In this document: positions 19,001 to 22,526 of the stretch, in pieces
Position numbering within the stretch: the stretch's first letter is position 1
Layout of the letters: each line of letters opens with the position of its first letter
Assembly: GCF_000485595.1 (NCBI RefSeq)
Contig: NW_014577343.1
Location: 13,485 to 36,089 of the forward strand
Direction: 5' to 3'
DNA: 22,605 nt
From: Priapulus caudatus
Taxonomy: Eukaryota; Priapulida; Priapulimorpha; Priapulimorphida; Priapulidae
Translations under genes and position numbers: made by a program
The notes under the pieces: model-generated
The model's database searches: none
What the model was told of the DNA's origin: nothing
The model's input: the letters and a program-made list of their open reading frames with translations, nothing else

Positions 19001-19212
19001 ATATATCCTATATTATCTTACTCCTGGTACTAGTAGTAGGGCCTAAAGTAGAAGTAGAAAAAATATGGCCGTGCAGAACGCGTCTACGAAAACTGTGCAT
19101 TACACCGTAATACACGTAGGCAATTACGTACATGAAATCCATAATAACGAAATAGATTTACCTTTGCAGCGCCAAATGCTGCCTTATTAGCTACCAGCCG
19201 GAGAACAACCAT
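449..19212 (-). CDS. CS: Citrate synthase, mitochondrial (exons 1-5, 3' part off the left edge)
   Basis: This enzyme condenses acetyl-CoA and oxaloacetate to citrate in the mitochondrial matrix, the entry step of the TCA cycle. The coding joins are complement 19212-19162, 3002-2826, 2499-2302, 1433-1245 and 648-449. All joints use GT/AG and keep frame. The product begins with a basic, acidic-free presequence, then the family's N-terminal domain: [117 protein letters not shown]. These match animal citrate synthase by recognition. About 271 of the usual ~465 codons are here. The catalytic His/Asp region is outside the window. Coding parts show no frameshift or stop, so the gene looks functional. 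Intron 1 is about 16.2 kb and filled with transposons. The assignment is very secure for exons 2-5 and good for exon 1. Confidence 0.95.
1051..1084. repeat. (TC)17 dinucleotide microsatellite
   Basis: An uninterrupted run of 17 TC units inside the intron between citrate synthase exons 4 and 5. On the gene's own strand it is (GA)n, so it is not a polypyrimidine tract of the acceptor. Confidence 0.97.
1245..1433 (-). CDS. CS: Citrate synthase exon 4
   Basis: 189 nt, 63 codons, phase 0 at both ends. The acceptor reads TTCAAG then GTGGATGCC (starting at 1433). The donor is TGGGAG then GTAGGT (from 1244). It encodes the segment from [18 protein letters not shown] through LHPMSQF and ALNSESKF to QYWE. 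These are conserved helices of the citrate synthase large domain. Confidence 0.96.
1816..2066. repeat. Pair of ~88-bp direct repeats, 166 bp apart
   Basis: The segments 1816-1904 and 1982-2066 share the series GGTTTTGGTACGC, ACACCTTCTCCCCAAGATG (GC instead of ACA in the second), GTGTAAGTATA, CGCTAGGTCAATTAGGGG and GAGTTA, with a few substitutions and short indels. The spacing of 166 bp and the AGGTCA-rich spacer suggest two monomers of a dispersed repeat. The sequence has no coding sense and lies in citrate synthase intron 3. Confidence 0.85.
1937..1961 (+). repeat. Tandem AGGTCA hexamers (3 exact plus ATGTCA)
   Basis: AGGTCA occurs back to back at 1938-1943, 1944-1949 and 1950-1955, followed by ATGTCA and, farther on, another AGGTC and an inverted TGACCT at 1976-1981. 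The hexamer equals the nuclear-receptor half-site. Here it most likely belongs to the surrounding repeat family rather than to a real response element, because spacing 0 is not a classic receptor arrangement. Confidence 0.7.
2302..2499 (-). CDS. CS: Citrate synthase exon 3
   Basis: 198 nt, 66 codons, phase 0 at both ends. The acceptor is GTTGCAG then CTGTACGGT (from 2499). The donor is GCTCAG then GTATCA (from 2301). It encodes [20 protein letters not shown] through [18 protein letters not shown] and [11 protein letters not shown] to PSKAQ. The GGMRG and [10 protein letters not shown] stretches are hallmarks of the animal enzyme. Confidence 0.97.
2826..3002 (-). CDS. CS: Citrate synthase exon 2
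   Basis: 177 nt, 59 codons. The chosen acceptor is ACATACAG then CACGTGCAG (from 3002); a second AG six bases inward (exon start 2996) is also in phase 0. The donor is GACATG then GTACAT (from 2825). It encodes the end of the presequence (AARHYATS, like the cleavage region of other animal citrate synthases) and the start of the mature enzyme ([16 protein letters not shown], then KIGHIEVDM). The preceding intron is about 16.2 kb. Confidence 0.93.
3376..3485. repeat. Perfect 37-bp-arm palindrome (foldback element)
   Basis: Arms 3376-3412 and 3449-3485 are exact reverse complements, with a 36-nt spacer. Each arm itself holds a small hairpin, CACTATG-CTCT-CATAGTG, and the spacer has a weak inverted pair (GGGAAGGTAT against ATTCCTTCC). 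The DNA can thus extrude one long stem or a set of small ones. Perfect arms imply a recent origin or active gene conversion. There is no coding sense. A foldback MITE is the simplest reading, but no target duplication is clear. Confidence 0.93.
3492..3951. repeat. Inverted 18-bp repeats bounding 460 bp (possible MITE)
   Basis: The left arm 3492-3509 (TTTTAGTGCATCACATGA) and the right arm 3934-3951 are reverse complements with one mismatch. The 460 bp so bounded encode nothing and contain the hairpin at 3856-3891. The left arm starts only 6 bp after the palindrome at 3376-3485. Termini and target duplication cannot be fixed, so an ordinary pair of chance-related repeats remains possible. Confidence 0.55.
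3856..3891. repeat. 16-bp perfect hairpin with TCAG loop
   Basis: The arms 3856-3871 (AAGCAATAGTGCCCGC) and 3876-3891 are exact reverse complements separated by four bases. The arm shares the core ATAGTGCCC with the arms of the palindrome at 3376-3485, which hints that both derive from related foldback sequences. Confidence 0.9.
4055..4283. repeat. 19-bp direct repeats, 210 bp apart
   Basis: Positions 4055-4073 and 4265-4283 carry TTGCACAGGAATCARTAGA with one difference. They could be a target duplication around a short retroposon (4074-4264), or simply a duplicated piece. The enclosed part has no tail or promoter boxes that would settle this. Confidence 0.5.
4387..4417. repeat. AT-rich imperfect palindrome
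   Basis: TGACAT and ATGTCA bound a TA-alternating core, giving an imperfect inverted repeat of 31 bp. TA-rich cores of this kind are common in introns, and no function is implied. Confidence 0.65.
4994..5027. repeat. 11-bp hairpin
   Basis: AAGGGCAAGTG at 4994-5004 and its exact reverse complement at 5017-5027 leave a 12-nt loop. It is a small isolated inverted repeat with no promoter or coding context. Confidence 0.75.
5865..6003. repeat. Dispersed-repeat remnant ending in ATCT/ATCC microsatellite
   Basis: The segment ACACCCGGCGTTGCCCGGG around 5866-5884 folds as CCCGG/CCGGG. It is followed after about 50 bp by an imperfect ATCT and ATCC tetranucleotide run (5937-6003). From memory, similar GC-rich phrases followed by tetranucleotide runs recur in marine invertebrate genomes, so this is probably the end of a short non-autonomous element. 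The class cannot be told from one copy. Confidence 0.55.
6196..6210. repeat. Everted AGGTCA pair (TGACCTCAGAGGTCA)
   Basis: This is a 15-bp perfect palindrome with one central base, formed by two everted AGGTCA half-sites with 3-bp spacing. It could bind a nuclear receptor in principle. In a TE-rich intron it is more likely part of a repeat. Confidence 0.45.
6351..6582. repeat. Dispersed repeat with inverted ACCTCCGCC/GGCGGAGGT ends
   Basis: ACCTCCGCC at 6354-6362 is inverted at 6573-6581. The right end also carries CCTCCTCCAACTCCG, preceded by a strand rich in CGCACACGAGAGCG. Its GC content is visibly higher than that of the flanks. From memory, this ACCTCCGCC/GGAGGTTATG family is widespread in marine invertebrates. 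No protein is encoded, and the boundaries are approximate. Confidence 0.6.
6818..7210 (+). repeat. 5' LTR, truncated to its first ~393 bp
   Basis: It begins TGTAGTGTCCG and matches 17459-17848 of the 3' LTR throughout, with scattered one- and two-base indels. It stops abruptly at AACTGTC (7210) and continues straight into gag. The missing part is LTR positions ~391-672, the primer-binding site, the leader and the gag start. A TATAAAG box is retained at 7026-7032. The shared bases at the joint are GTC. Confidence 0.9.
7026..7032 (+). promoter_or_regulatory. TATA box of the 5' LTR
   Basis: TATAAAG sits about 210 bp into the LTR and is conserved at 17664-17670 in the other LTR. It is the probable U3 promoter element. 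Transcription would start about 25-30 bp downstream. The rest of this LTR is lost, so it may still initiate transcripts but could not complete a replication cycle. Confidence 0.55.
7211..7541 (+). pseudogene. Gag zinc-knuckle region, copy A
   Basis: It encodes three cysteine-histidine boxes: [13 protein letters not shown] (CX2CX3HX4C), [14 protein letters not shown] (CX2CX4HX4C) and [13 protein letters not shown] (CX2CX3HX4H). This set is typical of BEL/Pao gag and binds genomic RNA. It is identical at the DNA level to 12956-13286. The gag N-terminal two thirds are absent here. Confidence 0.92.
7562..7858 (+). pseudogene. Aspartic protease domain, copy A
   Basis: The active-site motif [10 protein letters not shown] has its catalytic Asp codon at 7625-7627, followed by [10 protein letters not shown] and [10 protein letters not shown]. 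This is the retropepsin domain that cuts the polyprotein. It is open for about 98 codons here, while copy B is shifted twice in the same stretch. The frame ends at a TAG (7856-7858) that is present in copy B too. Confidence 0.85.
8400..8890 (+). pseudogene. Reverse transcriptase domain, copy A (broken)
   Basis: Pieces of the RT palm are readable in different frames: a VFDC-like stretch near 8485, the first catalytic Asp codon near 8604, [10 protein letters not shown] near 8655, and the YVDD catalytic box at 8838-8849 followed by CLKSVLTKS. It copies element RNA into DNA in intact relatives. Several one-base indels and stops separate the pieces. Confidence 0.85.
9359..9740 (+). pseudogene. RNase H domain, copy A (broken)
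   Basis: FADAS with its Asp codon at 9371-9373 is the first catalytic box. Further on, a WTDS-like box (near 9588) and a [18 protein letters not shown]-like stretch are recognisable but in shifted frames. The family role is removal of the RNA strand during reverse transcription. Confidence 0.75.
10351..10960 (+). pseudogene. Integrase zinc finger and catalytic core, copy A (broken)
   Basis: An HHCC-type finger is visible as [12 protein letters not shown] followed by CVDCKRR. The core has GVDLFGPF with its Asp codon at 10582-10584, and a second Asp codon at 10767-10769 (CD box). The region of the third acidic residue reads GTGTGAGGAGG here and is shifted, unlike copy B. The open stretch 10411-10641 ends at a TGA where copy B reads on. 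Confidence 0.85.
11080..11451 (+). pseudogene. Pol C-terminal DUF5641-like domain, copy A
   Basis: [20 protein letters not shown] is readable at about 11175-11235, then after a shift [19 protein letters not shown] and a final LLELDD before TAG. This C-terminal domain follows the integrase in BEL/Pao elements and probably helps integration; its exact role is not known. Copy A keeps the frame at 11212-11217, where copy B lacks a T. Confidence 0.8.
11452..11727 (+). other. 3' untranslated region and purine tract of copy A, fused directly to gag
   Basis: This matches 17185-17456 downstream of copy B, including two AAAGGGT(C/T)ATT repeats and CTCTGGGAGATCTTAA. It ends in an AAAGGGAGGAGG purine tract (plus-strand primer). 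In a normal element the LTR would follow at once, as it does after copy B. Here gag coding sequence follows instead. Confidence 0.85.
11659..13344 (+). CDS. Gag polyprotein region, copy B (chimeric 5' end)
   Basis: An open frame of 561 codons. Residues 1-23 are translated 3' UTR of copy A and are unlikely to be native gag. True gag-like sequence starts near residue 24 with a 35-residue segment present twice. Then come a charged coiled-coil-like stretch (~93-150), a proline-rich linker (~165-225), a DUF1759-like structural domain starting near [11 protein letters not shown] (~240-400), and three zinc knuckles (~467-531: CSFC...C, CFKC...C, CSTC...H). It forms the RNA-packaging particle in the cytoplasm in related elements. 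The native start was lost with the leader. The frame ends soon after 13286, where one-base indels begin; in intact BEL elements gag and pol are usually one frame. Confidence 0.88.
   Translation: MFVFMSIITLFSILKLWEILKGGGKTLPYGGEDYVTSQDSASQTGSQNRNTIRDKRVEGKTLPYGDEDYVTSQDSASQTGSQNRNTIRDKRVEEEANRKALEAKMQKMREELSLSEEKLQLEMRHKAQLLAIDNRVQMKQAESQLAQTIARQLVYANAEGSPDVQNIGASPDLQPPESPPAHPREPVVNVAHPPDETPVMIPQHSSSLRPDAPARNQPLAGNPSVDHMLVHMQNSVMGLTLPKPEMMTFDGDPINYFPFARAYEHLIDAKTTDCGTKVYLLSQYTAGEPHELVNSFLPMDPSDGLPAALEALKKRYGQPYKIASAYVDKVTNGPPIKPEDSAAMQKLSILVTSCSNALGQIGCLNHIENPDALRKLISRLPFDMRKRWRKRADTITEDCGRNVTLNDVSRFMEAEARVLNHPVFADLSVPDRPRDSSKQHVQPARRKAFSSTTSPTVDSAKGERKKCCSFCKGDHWNDQCKCFTEKSVDERRKLITEKSLCFKCIKPNHSSKDCRSRFSCSTCNGNHHRLLHIANNVSNALIDGPSNRIGMPIRSKNPSQG
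11728..11937 (+). repeat. In-frame 105-bp tandem duplication in gag
   Basis: Units 11728-11832 and 11833-11937 are each 35 codons, starting GGAAAAACCCTACCGTATGG. They differ at three sites, all transitions. The first unit abuts the purine tract of the upstream copy. The duplication may have arisen with the junction or may already have been a feature of gag; without the lost leader this cannot be told. Confidence 0.95.
13305..13605 (+). pseudogene. Aspartic protease domain, copy B (broken at the active site)
   Basis: The homologous position to copy A's LDSGST box carries an extra T (GACAGTGTGGTC near 13369-13380), and an upstream G is missing (GATAAGTTG near 13341). The catalytic motif is therefore out of frame. 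The shared TAG after GGGACG occurs at 13599-13601. Confidence 0.8.
14200..14640 (+). pseudogene. Reverse transcriptase domain, copy B
   Basis: The first catalytic Asp codon is near 14343 (CAGGCTGATATTG, intact here but missing a T in copy A). [14 protein letters not shown] is followed by the YVDD box at 14575-14586 in one frame (14347-14628). The end of this frame at TGA (14626-14628) is shared with copy A. Confidence 0.87.
15096..15480 (+). pseudogene. RNase H domain, copy B (broken)
   Basis: [15 protein letters not shown] has its catalytic Asp codon at 15114-15116. A WTDS box lies near 15330 and a NNEESRF-like stretch near 15360, each in a different frame. The order after RT agrees with BEL/Pao. 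Confidence 0.78.
16160..17101 (+). pseudogene. Integrase, copy B: longest clean pol piece
   Basis: The open stretch has 313 codons. CVDC of the zinc finger is at residues 16-19; its histidine half ([12 protein letters not shown], near 16105-16140) lies upstream and out of frame. The acidic triad is complete: Asp51 (GVDLFGPF, 16310-16312), Asp113 (CDNGSNF, 16496-16498) and Glu163 (GGVWERC, 16646-16648). This enzyme inserts element cDNA into host DNA. After the core it enters the DUF5641-like part ([13 protein letters not shown]) and then leaves the right frame near 16950, where a T present in copy A is missing; the last ~50 residues are off-frame. The Met at 16160 is not a native start. Confidence 0.88.
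16830..17184 (+). pseudogene. Pol C-terminal DUF5641-like domain, copy B
   Basis: After the shift near 16950 the domain continues in the frame 16933-17184: [47 protein letters not shown] and the stop. The domain matches the end of copy A and ends 272 bp before the 3' purine tract. Confidence 0.82.
17185..17458 (+). other. 3' untranslated region and polypurine tract of copy B
   Basis: AT-rich sequence with AAAGGGTCATTAC and AAAGGGTTATTCC repeats, then AAGGAGGAGGG (17446-17456), a textbook plus-strand primer tract two bases before the TG of the 3' LTR. No env-like frame lies between pol and this tract. Confidence 0.85.
17664..17670 (+). promoter_or_regulatory. TATA box of the 3' LTR
   Basis: TATAAAG at the same LTR position as 7026-7032. 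Kept in both LTRs. It could drive transcription toward citrate synthase exon 1 in antisense orientation. Confidence 0.5.
17885..17957 (+). repeat. GATC-rich direct repeats inside the LTR
   Basis: CCTGATCACCCCGATCTGCTGAA occurs at 17885-17907 and 17908-17930 (23-bp period), followed by degenerate TGATCACTG and CTGATCA copies to about 17957 and beyond. It lies between TATA box and polyadenylation signal, so in the transcribed R/U5 part. Confidence 0.85.
18031..18036 (+). terminator. Likely LTR polyadenylation signal ATTAAA
   Basis: ATTAAA, the common variant of AATAAA, lies about 360 bp after the TATA box and 94 bp before the LTR end. It is the best candidate for the poly(A) signal of the element. 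This is by position and motif only. Confidence 0.4.
18134..18461. mobile_element. TA-flanked MITE, 328 bp, interrupted at its left tip by the LTR element
   Basis: The left end is CAGGGCTAAATGAACAACAG followed by TGCTGGG; the right end is its reverse complement, apart from a short gap near the tip (CAGGGCTATAGATACGAACA, then the same CAGTGCTGGG). TA stands directly outside both tips (18132-18133 and 18462-18463), as expected for a Tc1/mariner-type target. The interior (AT-rich, no protein) has no transposase. The BEL/Pao insertion falls at the left tip: the left flank of the 5' LTR ends GTGTACA, which would join to GGGCTA. Confidence 0.8.
18462..19161. other. Proximal part of citrate synthase intron 1: non-coding
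   Basis: No gene is visible. The stretch 18690-18790 holds paired phrases GGGAGTCC (18714, 18769) that look like a decayed repeat. The snapback palindrome at 18961-19035 is the only strong structure. The donor of exon 1 is at 19161-19160. Confidence 0.8.
18961..19035. repeat. Snapback palindrome, ~31-bp arms
   Basis: The left arm 18961-18994 and the right arm 19005-19035 pair over 31 bp with one 3-nt bulge, the inner 22 bp being perfect (CAGGAGTAAGATAATATAGG plus AT). The spacer is 10 nt. Both outer flanks also carry GTAG/AGTAGAA-type repeats. It lies about 127 bp inside intron 1, next to exon 1, so its RNA would form a strong hairpin in the pre-mRNA. Confidence 0.92.
19162..19212 (-). CDS. 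CS: Citrate synthase exon 1 (17 codons, mitochondrial presequence)
   Basis: The first ATG on the minus strand here opens [17 protein letters not shown], then the donor GCAAAG/GTAAAT (19161 downward). The peptide is basic, alanine-rich and lacks acidic residues, as mitochondrial targeting peptides are. The phase (0) is exactly what exon 2 needs, and the joined presequence of about 36 residues has the size seen in animal citrate synthases. No other presequence candidate of this quality was found in the 16 kb between. No in-frame stop lies in the ~100 bp upstream, so the exon may extend further, but no other in-frame ATG is seen there. This is inferred; a transcript is needed to prove it. Confidence 0.75.
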
Positions 19213-19430
19213 TCTGATACTTTTCTTCAGTGACCTTTGATACGAAACTAACAGGTCTTCAAACTCTCTCGCGACCGTGACAGACAGACAAAATGTGGCG
19301 ATGATGCCGGTGCTGGTTGTGGTAGAATCCGGATAGTAGCTTGAACCAGAGCGAACGCAGATATCTTTATTATTAAGTAATTGATGAGTAATTATACTAT
19401 TAAAGCAAAATTTTATAAATATAGAAATAT
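19213..19430 (-). promoter_or_regulatory. CS: 5' UTR and probable promoter zone of citrate synthase
   Basis: The first ~110 bp upstream of the ATG are of moderate GC content and contain (GTCT)n-like TGTCTGTCTGTC, consistent with a 5' UTR. An AT-rich TTTATAAAA (minus sense, 19412-19419) lies about 205 bp upstream and could act as a TATA-like element. No initiator or CpG island can be fixed. The placement depends on exon 1 being right. Confidence 0.35.
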
Positions 19431-19605
19431 CTTATATGATTTCATATTTATTTTTTCTAGCCTACTGGTGCTACACAGATTATTAATAAATAAACAGCTG
19501 CAATCGTCATCAACAGTGGGCGGGCACAATCAAAACACGTAAGTACCGCGGGTGTACGTGCGTATTACCGCGTGTGTACTTTTTCAGTTTTTGCGTATGG
19601 TTTTT

Positions 19606-19765
19606 GTAAGTTTGTTATTTCCTTGACCTTGTCGTTTTATGCGTCGCTTAGACACTGGCCCTGCCTAGAACTAACATGAAGCTAGCGACAACCAGTTTGT
19701 AAGTTTGTTATTTCCTTGACCTTGTCGTTTTATGCGTCATTTTTTTAGACACTGCCTAGCCAGCG
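19606..19765. repeat. 93-bp tandem duplication (1.7 units)
   Basis: GTAAGTTTGTTATTTCCTTG and the following 23 bases occur identically from 19606 and from 19699. The second unit then differs (GCGTCATTTTTTTAGACACT against GCGTCGCTTAGACACT) and fades near CAGCGACAAGG. It is a simple local duplication about 400 bp upstream of citrate synthase exon 1. Confidence 0.93.
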
Positions 19766-20081
19766 ACAAGGACAATCACACTGAATCAGTTGACAGTTGT
19801 AACTATTAATTATAGTTATATTATTAAACTAGGTCTAGTCTCTGATTTTTTTGACCATGAATCAACGCTAACGTAACTAAAGTCAGTAAAGACAAAGTCG
19901 GCCCCTAAGTATTGACACTTATTTGAGATTGAATTTTGAAAGATTGAAGTATCTCCTGTGGAGTGTGGACCGTGGTGTCAACTGAGCACTCATACTCATA
20001 GTCATTCCCCGTTGTTAGACCATGATTATTTAGTAGTATAGTACAGTACATCAGTCATCACTACATGATTTACATCAGGGC

Positions 20082-20374
20082 CAGGGGCGTGTTTGTTTGG
20101 TCGGGTCCACGGATCTCGATCAACTGGATCCGTGGATCTGACTGTTTGTTTGGTCGGATCCACCGAACCCGACGCTGCTAGCGAGGTGGATTCGAAGGGG
20201 ATCCAATATGGCGGCCCACGTCTCCGCCAATCACAGCTTGTTCTTTGTTATGAACCATCCCGTGATAGGTCACAGCGAAACGCGAACTGTTGAAAGTAAG
20301 TTTGCGTTTTTTTGGGGCGATCTGGATCAAGTGATCCTGATCAGACGGATTCGTTCCAAACAAACGTGCCCCAG
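20082..20374. mobile_element. hAT-like MITE, 293 bp
   Basis: The left tip CAGGGGCGTGTTTGTTTGG (20082-20100) is inverted at 20356-20374 with 16 of 19 matches. The CAGGGGCG-type tip resembles hAT elements. The tip motif TGTTTGTTTGGTCGG recurs inside at 20143 (53-bp direct period), and GGATC/GATCC motifs are dense near both ends. There is no transposase. An 8-bp target duplication is not clear. The centre (20205-20235) has AATATGGCGGC (YY1-like) and CCAATCA (CCAAT-box-like) motifs close together. Confidence 0.65.
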
Positions 20375-20389
20375 GACAGGCCTGTGTCA

Positions 20390-20452
20390 CGGTAAATAGT
20401 GTGATTGGATACTCTTCCTATTTACCGGCCAAGCTGCGGTAAATAGTGCGAT
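20390..20452. repeat. CGGTAAATAG repeats, direct and inverted
   Basis: CGGTAAATAG occurs at 20390-20399, inverted at 20418-20427, and direct again near 20437. The first pair can form a 10-bp hairpin. A related CGGGTAAATA phrase appears again at the right edge of the window (near 22540). Confidence 0.7.
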
Positions 20453-20618
20453 CTGGGAAATCTCCCTATTTTCTAAACACTAAAGCTGTCTGAGAAACTG
20501 ACAGTGACAAGGATGCAACCTATTTTGGAGCCACTCGTGAAATCCAAAAATACGCAAAGCAGGTGTTCCATTCCTTCTTTGCAGTGATTGCACTGGCATG
20601 AGTCCTCTGCTTTGAAGG

Positions 20619-20925
20619 CATGACATTCTATCTCACCAGCAACATGGCTTTCGATGAGGTTTCTTCATTTTTACTCAATTAATAAATGTCCTTCATGAAT
20701 TGGAAAGGTCAATGCTGTGTTCTTGACTTTAGCAAGGCTTTCAACAAAGTCTCCCGTGACCTTCCGATTCTCAAACTCAGTCATATATATGGGATTGCAC
20801 ATTACCGGCTTCCTCAAGGATTTGTCTAAAATTGTCTGTCAATGGCAACATGACATGGTTTATTGGTTGCAGTTACATCAGGCATATCCCAGAGTTTTGT
20901 AGCATTAGTACAGGGTTTCTTCTGG
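20619..20925 (+). pseudogene. LINE (non-LTR retrotransposon) reverse-transcriptase relic
   Basis: Three RT landmarks follow in the proper order in different frames: HDILSHQQHGFR (20619-20654), then after a TGA, FTQLINVLHELERS; next VLDFSKAFNKVSRDLPILKL followed by SHIYGIAHY (about 20719-20805), which holds the first catalytic Asp; then GFLKDLS and VTSGISQSFVALVQG (20872-20916), the SGIPQG-like box. This is the RT palm of a Jockey/CR1-type LINE. The later YADD box is not found. Frameshifts and at least one stop make it a dead fragment. It is on the strand opposite to citrate synthase. Confidence 0.82.
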
Positions 20926-21044
20926 GGGAAAATTAGACAACGGAGGTAATTGCCAGTTTGGGAAAAACCGTGCATAACGGATTCAAAGGCGTGTTTGTGG
21001 GTCTCGAGGACTTAGCAAAGCGAGCAACGCAGGAGCCCGCCCAG

Positions 21045-21083
21045 CTGGGGGGTTCGGGGGCATGTTCCCCTGCGAAATTTTGG
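21045..21083. repeat. GC-rich dispersed-repeat relic 1
   Basis: CTGGGGGGTTCGGGGGCATG followed by TTCCCCTGCGAAATTTTGG, preceded by AGCGAGCAACGCAGGAG. From memory this G-run, C-run, AAATTTT arrangement belongs to a repeat common in marine invertebrate DNA. A related copy lies at 21287-21323. Confidence 0.6.
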
Positions 21084-21286
21084 AAAAAAGGGTGCAATTT
21101 GGTGCATTCTAACCTATTCTGAACACATTGTATGAGGCTCTTGAATCTCTTTTTCAAGTTGTCAAAAGGAACTAATAAATTATGAATATGAAATGATACA
21201 AGTATTCACATTAAATAGTAATACCGTCATGAAATTATTAGGCACGAATGTGGATTCTGCAGCCAGACGCGGGGGGAGAGAGGTAG

Positions 21287-21323
21287 AGGGGGGTTCTGGG
21301 GGTCTCCCCCAGCAAAATTTTAA
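21287..21323. repeat. GC-rich dispersed-repeat relic 2
   Basis: GGGGGGTTCTGGGGGTCTCC then CCCAGCAAAATTTTAAC, same order of blocks as at 21045-21083, about 240 bp away. Both are flanked downstream by a similar phrase with GCATT and C/G-poor sequence. Confidence 0.6.
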
Positions 21324-21775
21324 CAATTTGAATGTCTTAGACTGCATTTGAGGCACCTTGAAAATAAAATTTCACCTTTTAGTTTAAATCTTATTCTGTT
21401 AGCAGACCTACCAAGTCTCTCGCATTTCACGGGAGACTCACGGATATGGACTCATTCTCCCGCTCTCCCGCATGCCCTACGCATTCTCACGCATTCACGC
21501 AAAAGAAAAAACTATGTAACACTTCAGAATTAAAGTTTTTATATCTTAAAATTTAATATTGTCTTCTTTTCTTCGAATGCTAACGAAATATATGTACTGA
21601 ATAAACGCACGCGCCGAATGCGCACTTAAACCAGCCCGCACACGGTGCACATTTGGCGGTGAGCTAAACGCGGCACCCCTGTTACCCACGTCTGTGGCAG
21701 TGAACATCGTGGCTGTGGTGGCATTGATTGAAGTACGGGGGTGGGGGGCGAATGCACTGATTGTTACGGTTTATT

Positions 21776-21924
21776 CCCATTTCGCCATTAAAAATTCCCA
21801 CTTTGCCATTTGCCATTTCCCGTTTCGCCATTTCCCACTTCGCCATTTTGCCAGTTTCCCACTTCGCCAGTTTCCCATTTCGCCAGTTTTCCCGTTTTGC
21901 CAGTTTCCCATTCCGCCATTTCGT
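21776..21924 (+). repeat. Minisatellite of TTTCGCCA/TTTCCCA units, array 1
   Basis: Imperfect units of about 8 and 16 bp (CATTTCGCCA, GTTTCCCACTTCGCCA and variants) fill about 150 bp. All open frames through it are low complexity. The same units occur in the opposite orientation at 22180-22286. Confidence 0.93.
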
Positions 21925-22080
21925 CCTATCTCCCCGACCACCCACTTGTTCAAGGTGGGTTAAAAGTAGGCCTCTGTAATGAATAAATTATAACGAACTT
22001 TTAAATATGGAGTCAACTATTTATTTGAAGAACAAGAAGGCGAAATCGTACATATCAAAACATATGGATCATGTACAGGC

Positions 22081-22106
22081 ACCCTAACCCTAACCCTAAC
22101 TCTAAC
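22081..22106 (+). repeat. Interstitial telomere-like tract (CCCTAA)n
   Basis: Three CCCTAA units and a CTCTAA variant follow CACC. On the other strand this is TTAGGG, the animal telomere repeat. With only about four units and unique DNA on both sides, it is not a chromosome end; it may mark a repair event or a repeat end. Confidence 0.85.
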
Positions 22107-22179
22107 GACCTAGAAATGACTCTTTTTTAAGAATGGAAGGATCAATTTCGTGCATGGGGTGGAAGCAACATAAAATATT

Positions 22180-22286
22180 GGCGAAATGGGAAACTGACGA
22201 AGTGGGAAAATGGCGAAATGGCAAAATGGGAAAATGGCGAAATGGTTGATGGCAAATGGCGAAGTGGGAAAATGGTGAAATGGGAA
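22180..22286 (-). repeat. Minisatellite array 2, inverted relative to array 1
   Basis: GGCGAAATGGGAAA, GAAGTGGGAAAATGGCGAAA and variants, the reverse complement of the units at 21776-21924. The two arrays face each other over about 255 bp, which contains the CCCTAA tract. Confidence 0.93.
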
Positions 22287-22526
22287 GACACCATTGTTAC
22301 AGTTGCGTGGGTATGCTTGTTGCTGTATATGTAGGGGTGGGCACCGCTGGTATGAGGGAGCGACAGCAAAACTTTCCCAGAATCGAGGGAAAAGCTGCTA
22401 TCGGGAATGCCAGACGAGTGTGCCGGCACGCAAAAAGAAACGTTGAGCACTGTGAATTTCATTACGATTTTCCATGTATTATAGTCAGAAGCACGTGGTG
22501 ACCTATTTATTTTTGGGTTGACATCA

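Noticed and set aside
20180-20200. tRNA-like B box (GGATTCGAAGG)
   Set aside because: No A box, acceptor stem or cloverleaf could be formed around it, and it lies in the MITE.
20208-20399. 63-codon frame starting ATGGCGGCCCAC after a YY1-like motif
   Set aside because: It lies wholly within the inverted-repeat MITE and matches no family; no splice or codon signal supports a gene.
21682-21979. Several 60-90-codon frames on both strands with repeated NGKLAKW or FRHFP segments
   Set aside because: They are low-complexity translations of the TTTCGCCA/TTTCCCA minisatellite.
22081-22106. Chromosome end (telomere)
   Set aside because: There are only about four CCCTAA-like units, with non-telomeric sequence continuing for 500 bp on the right.
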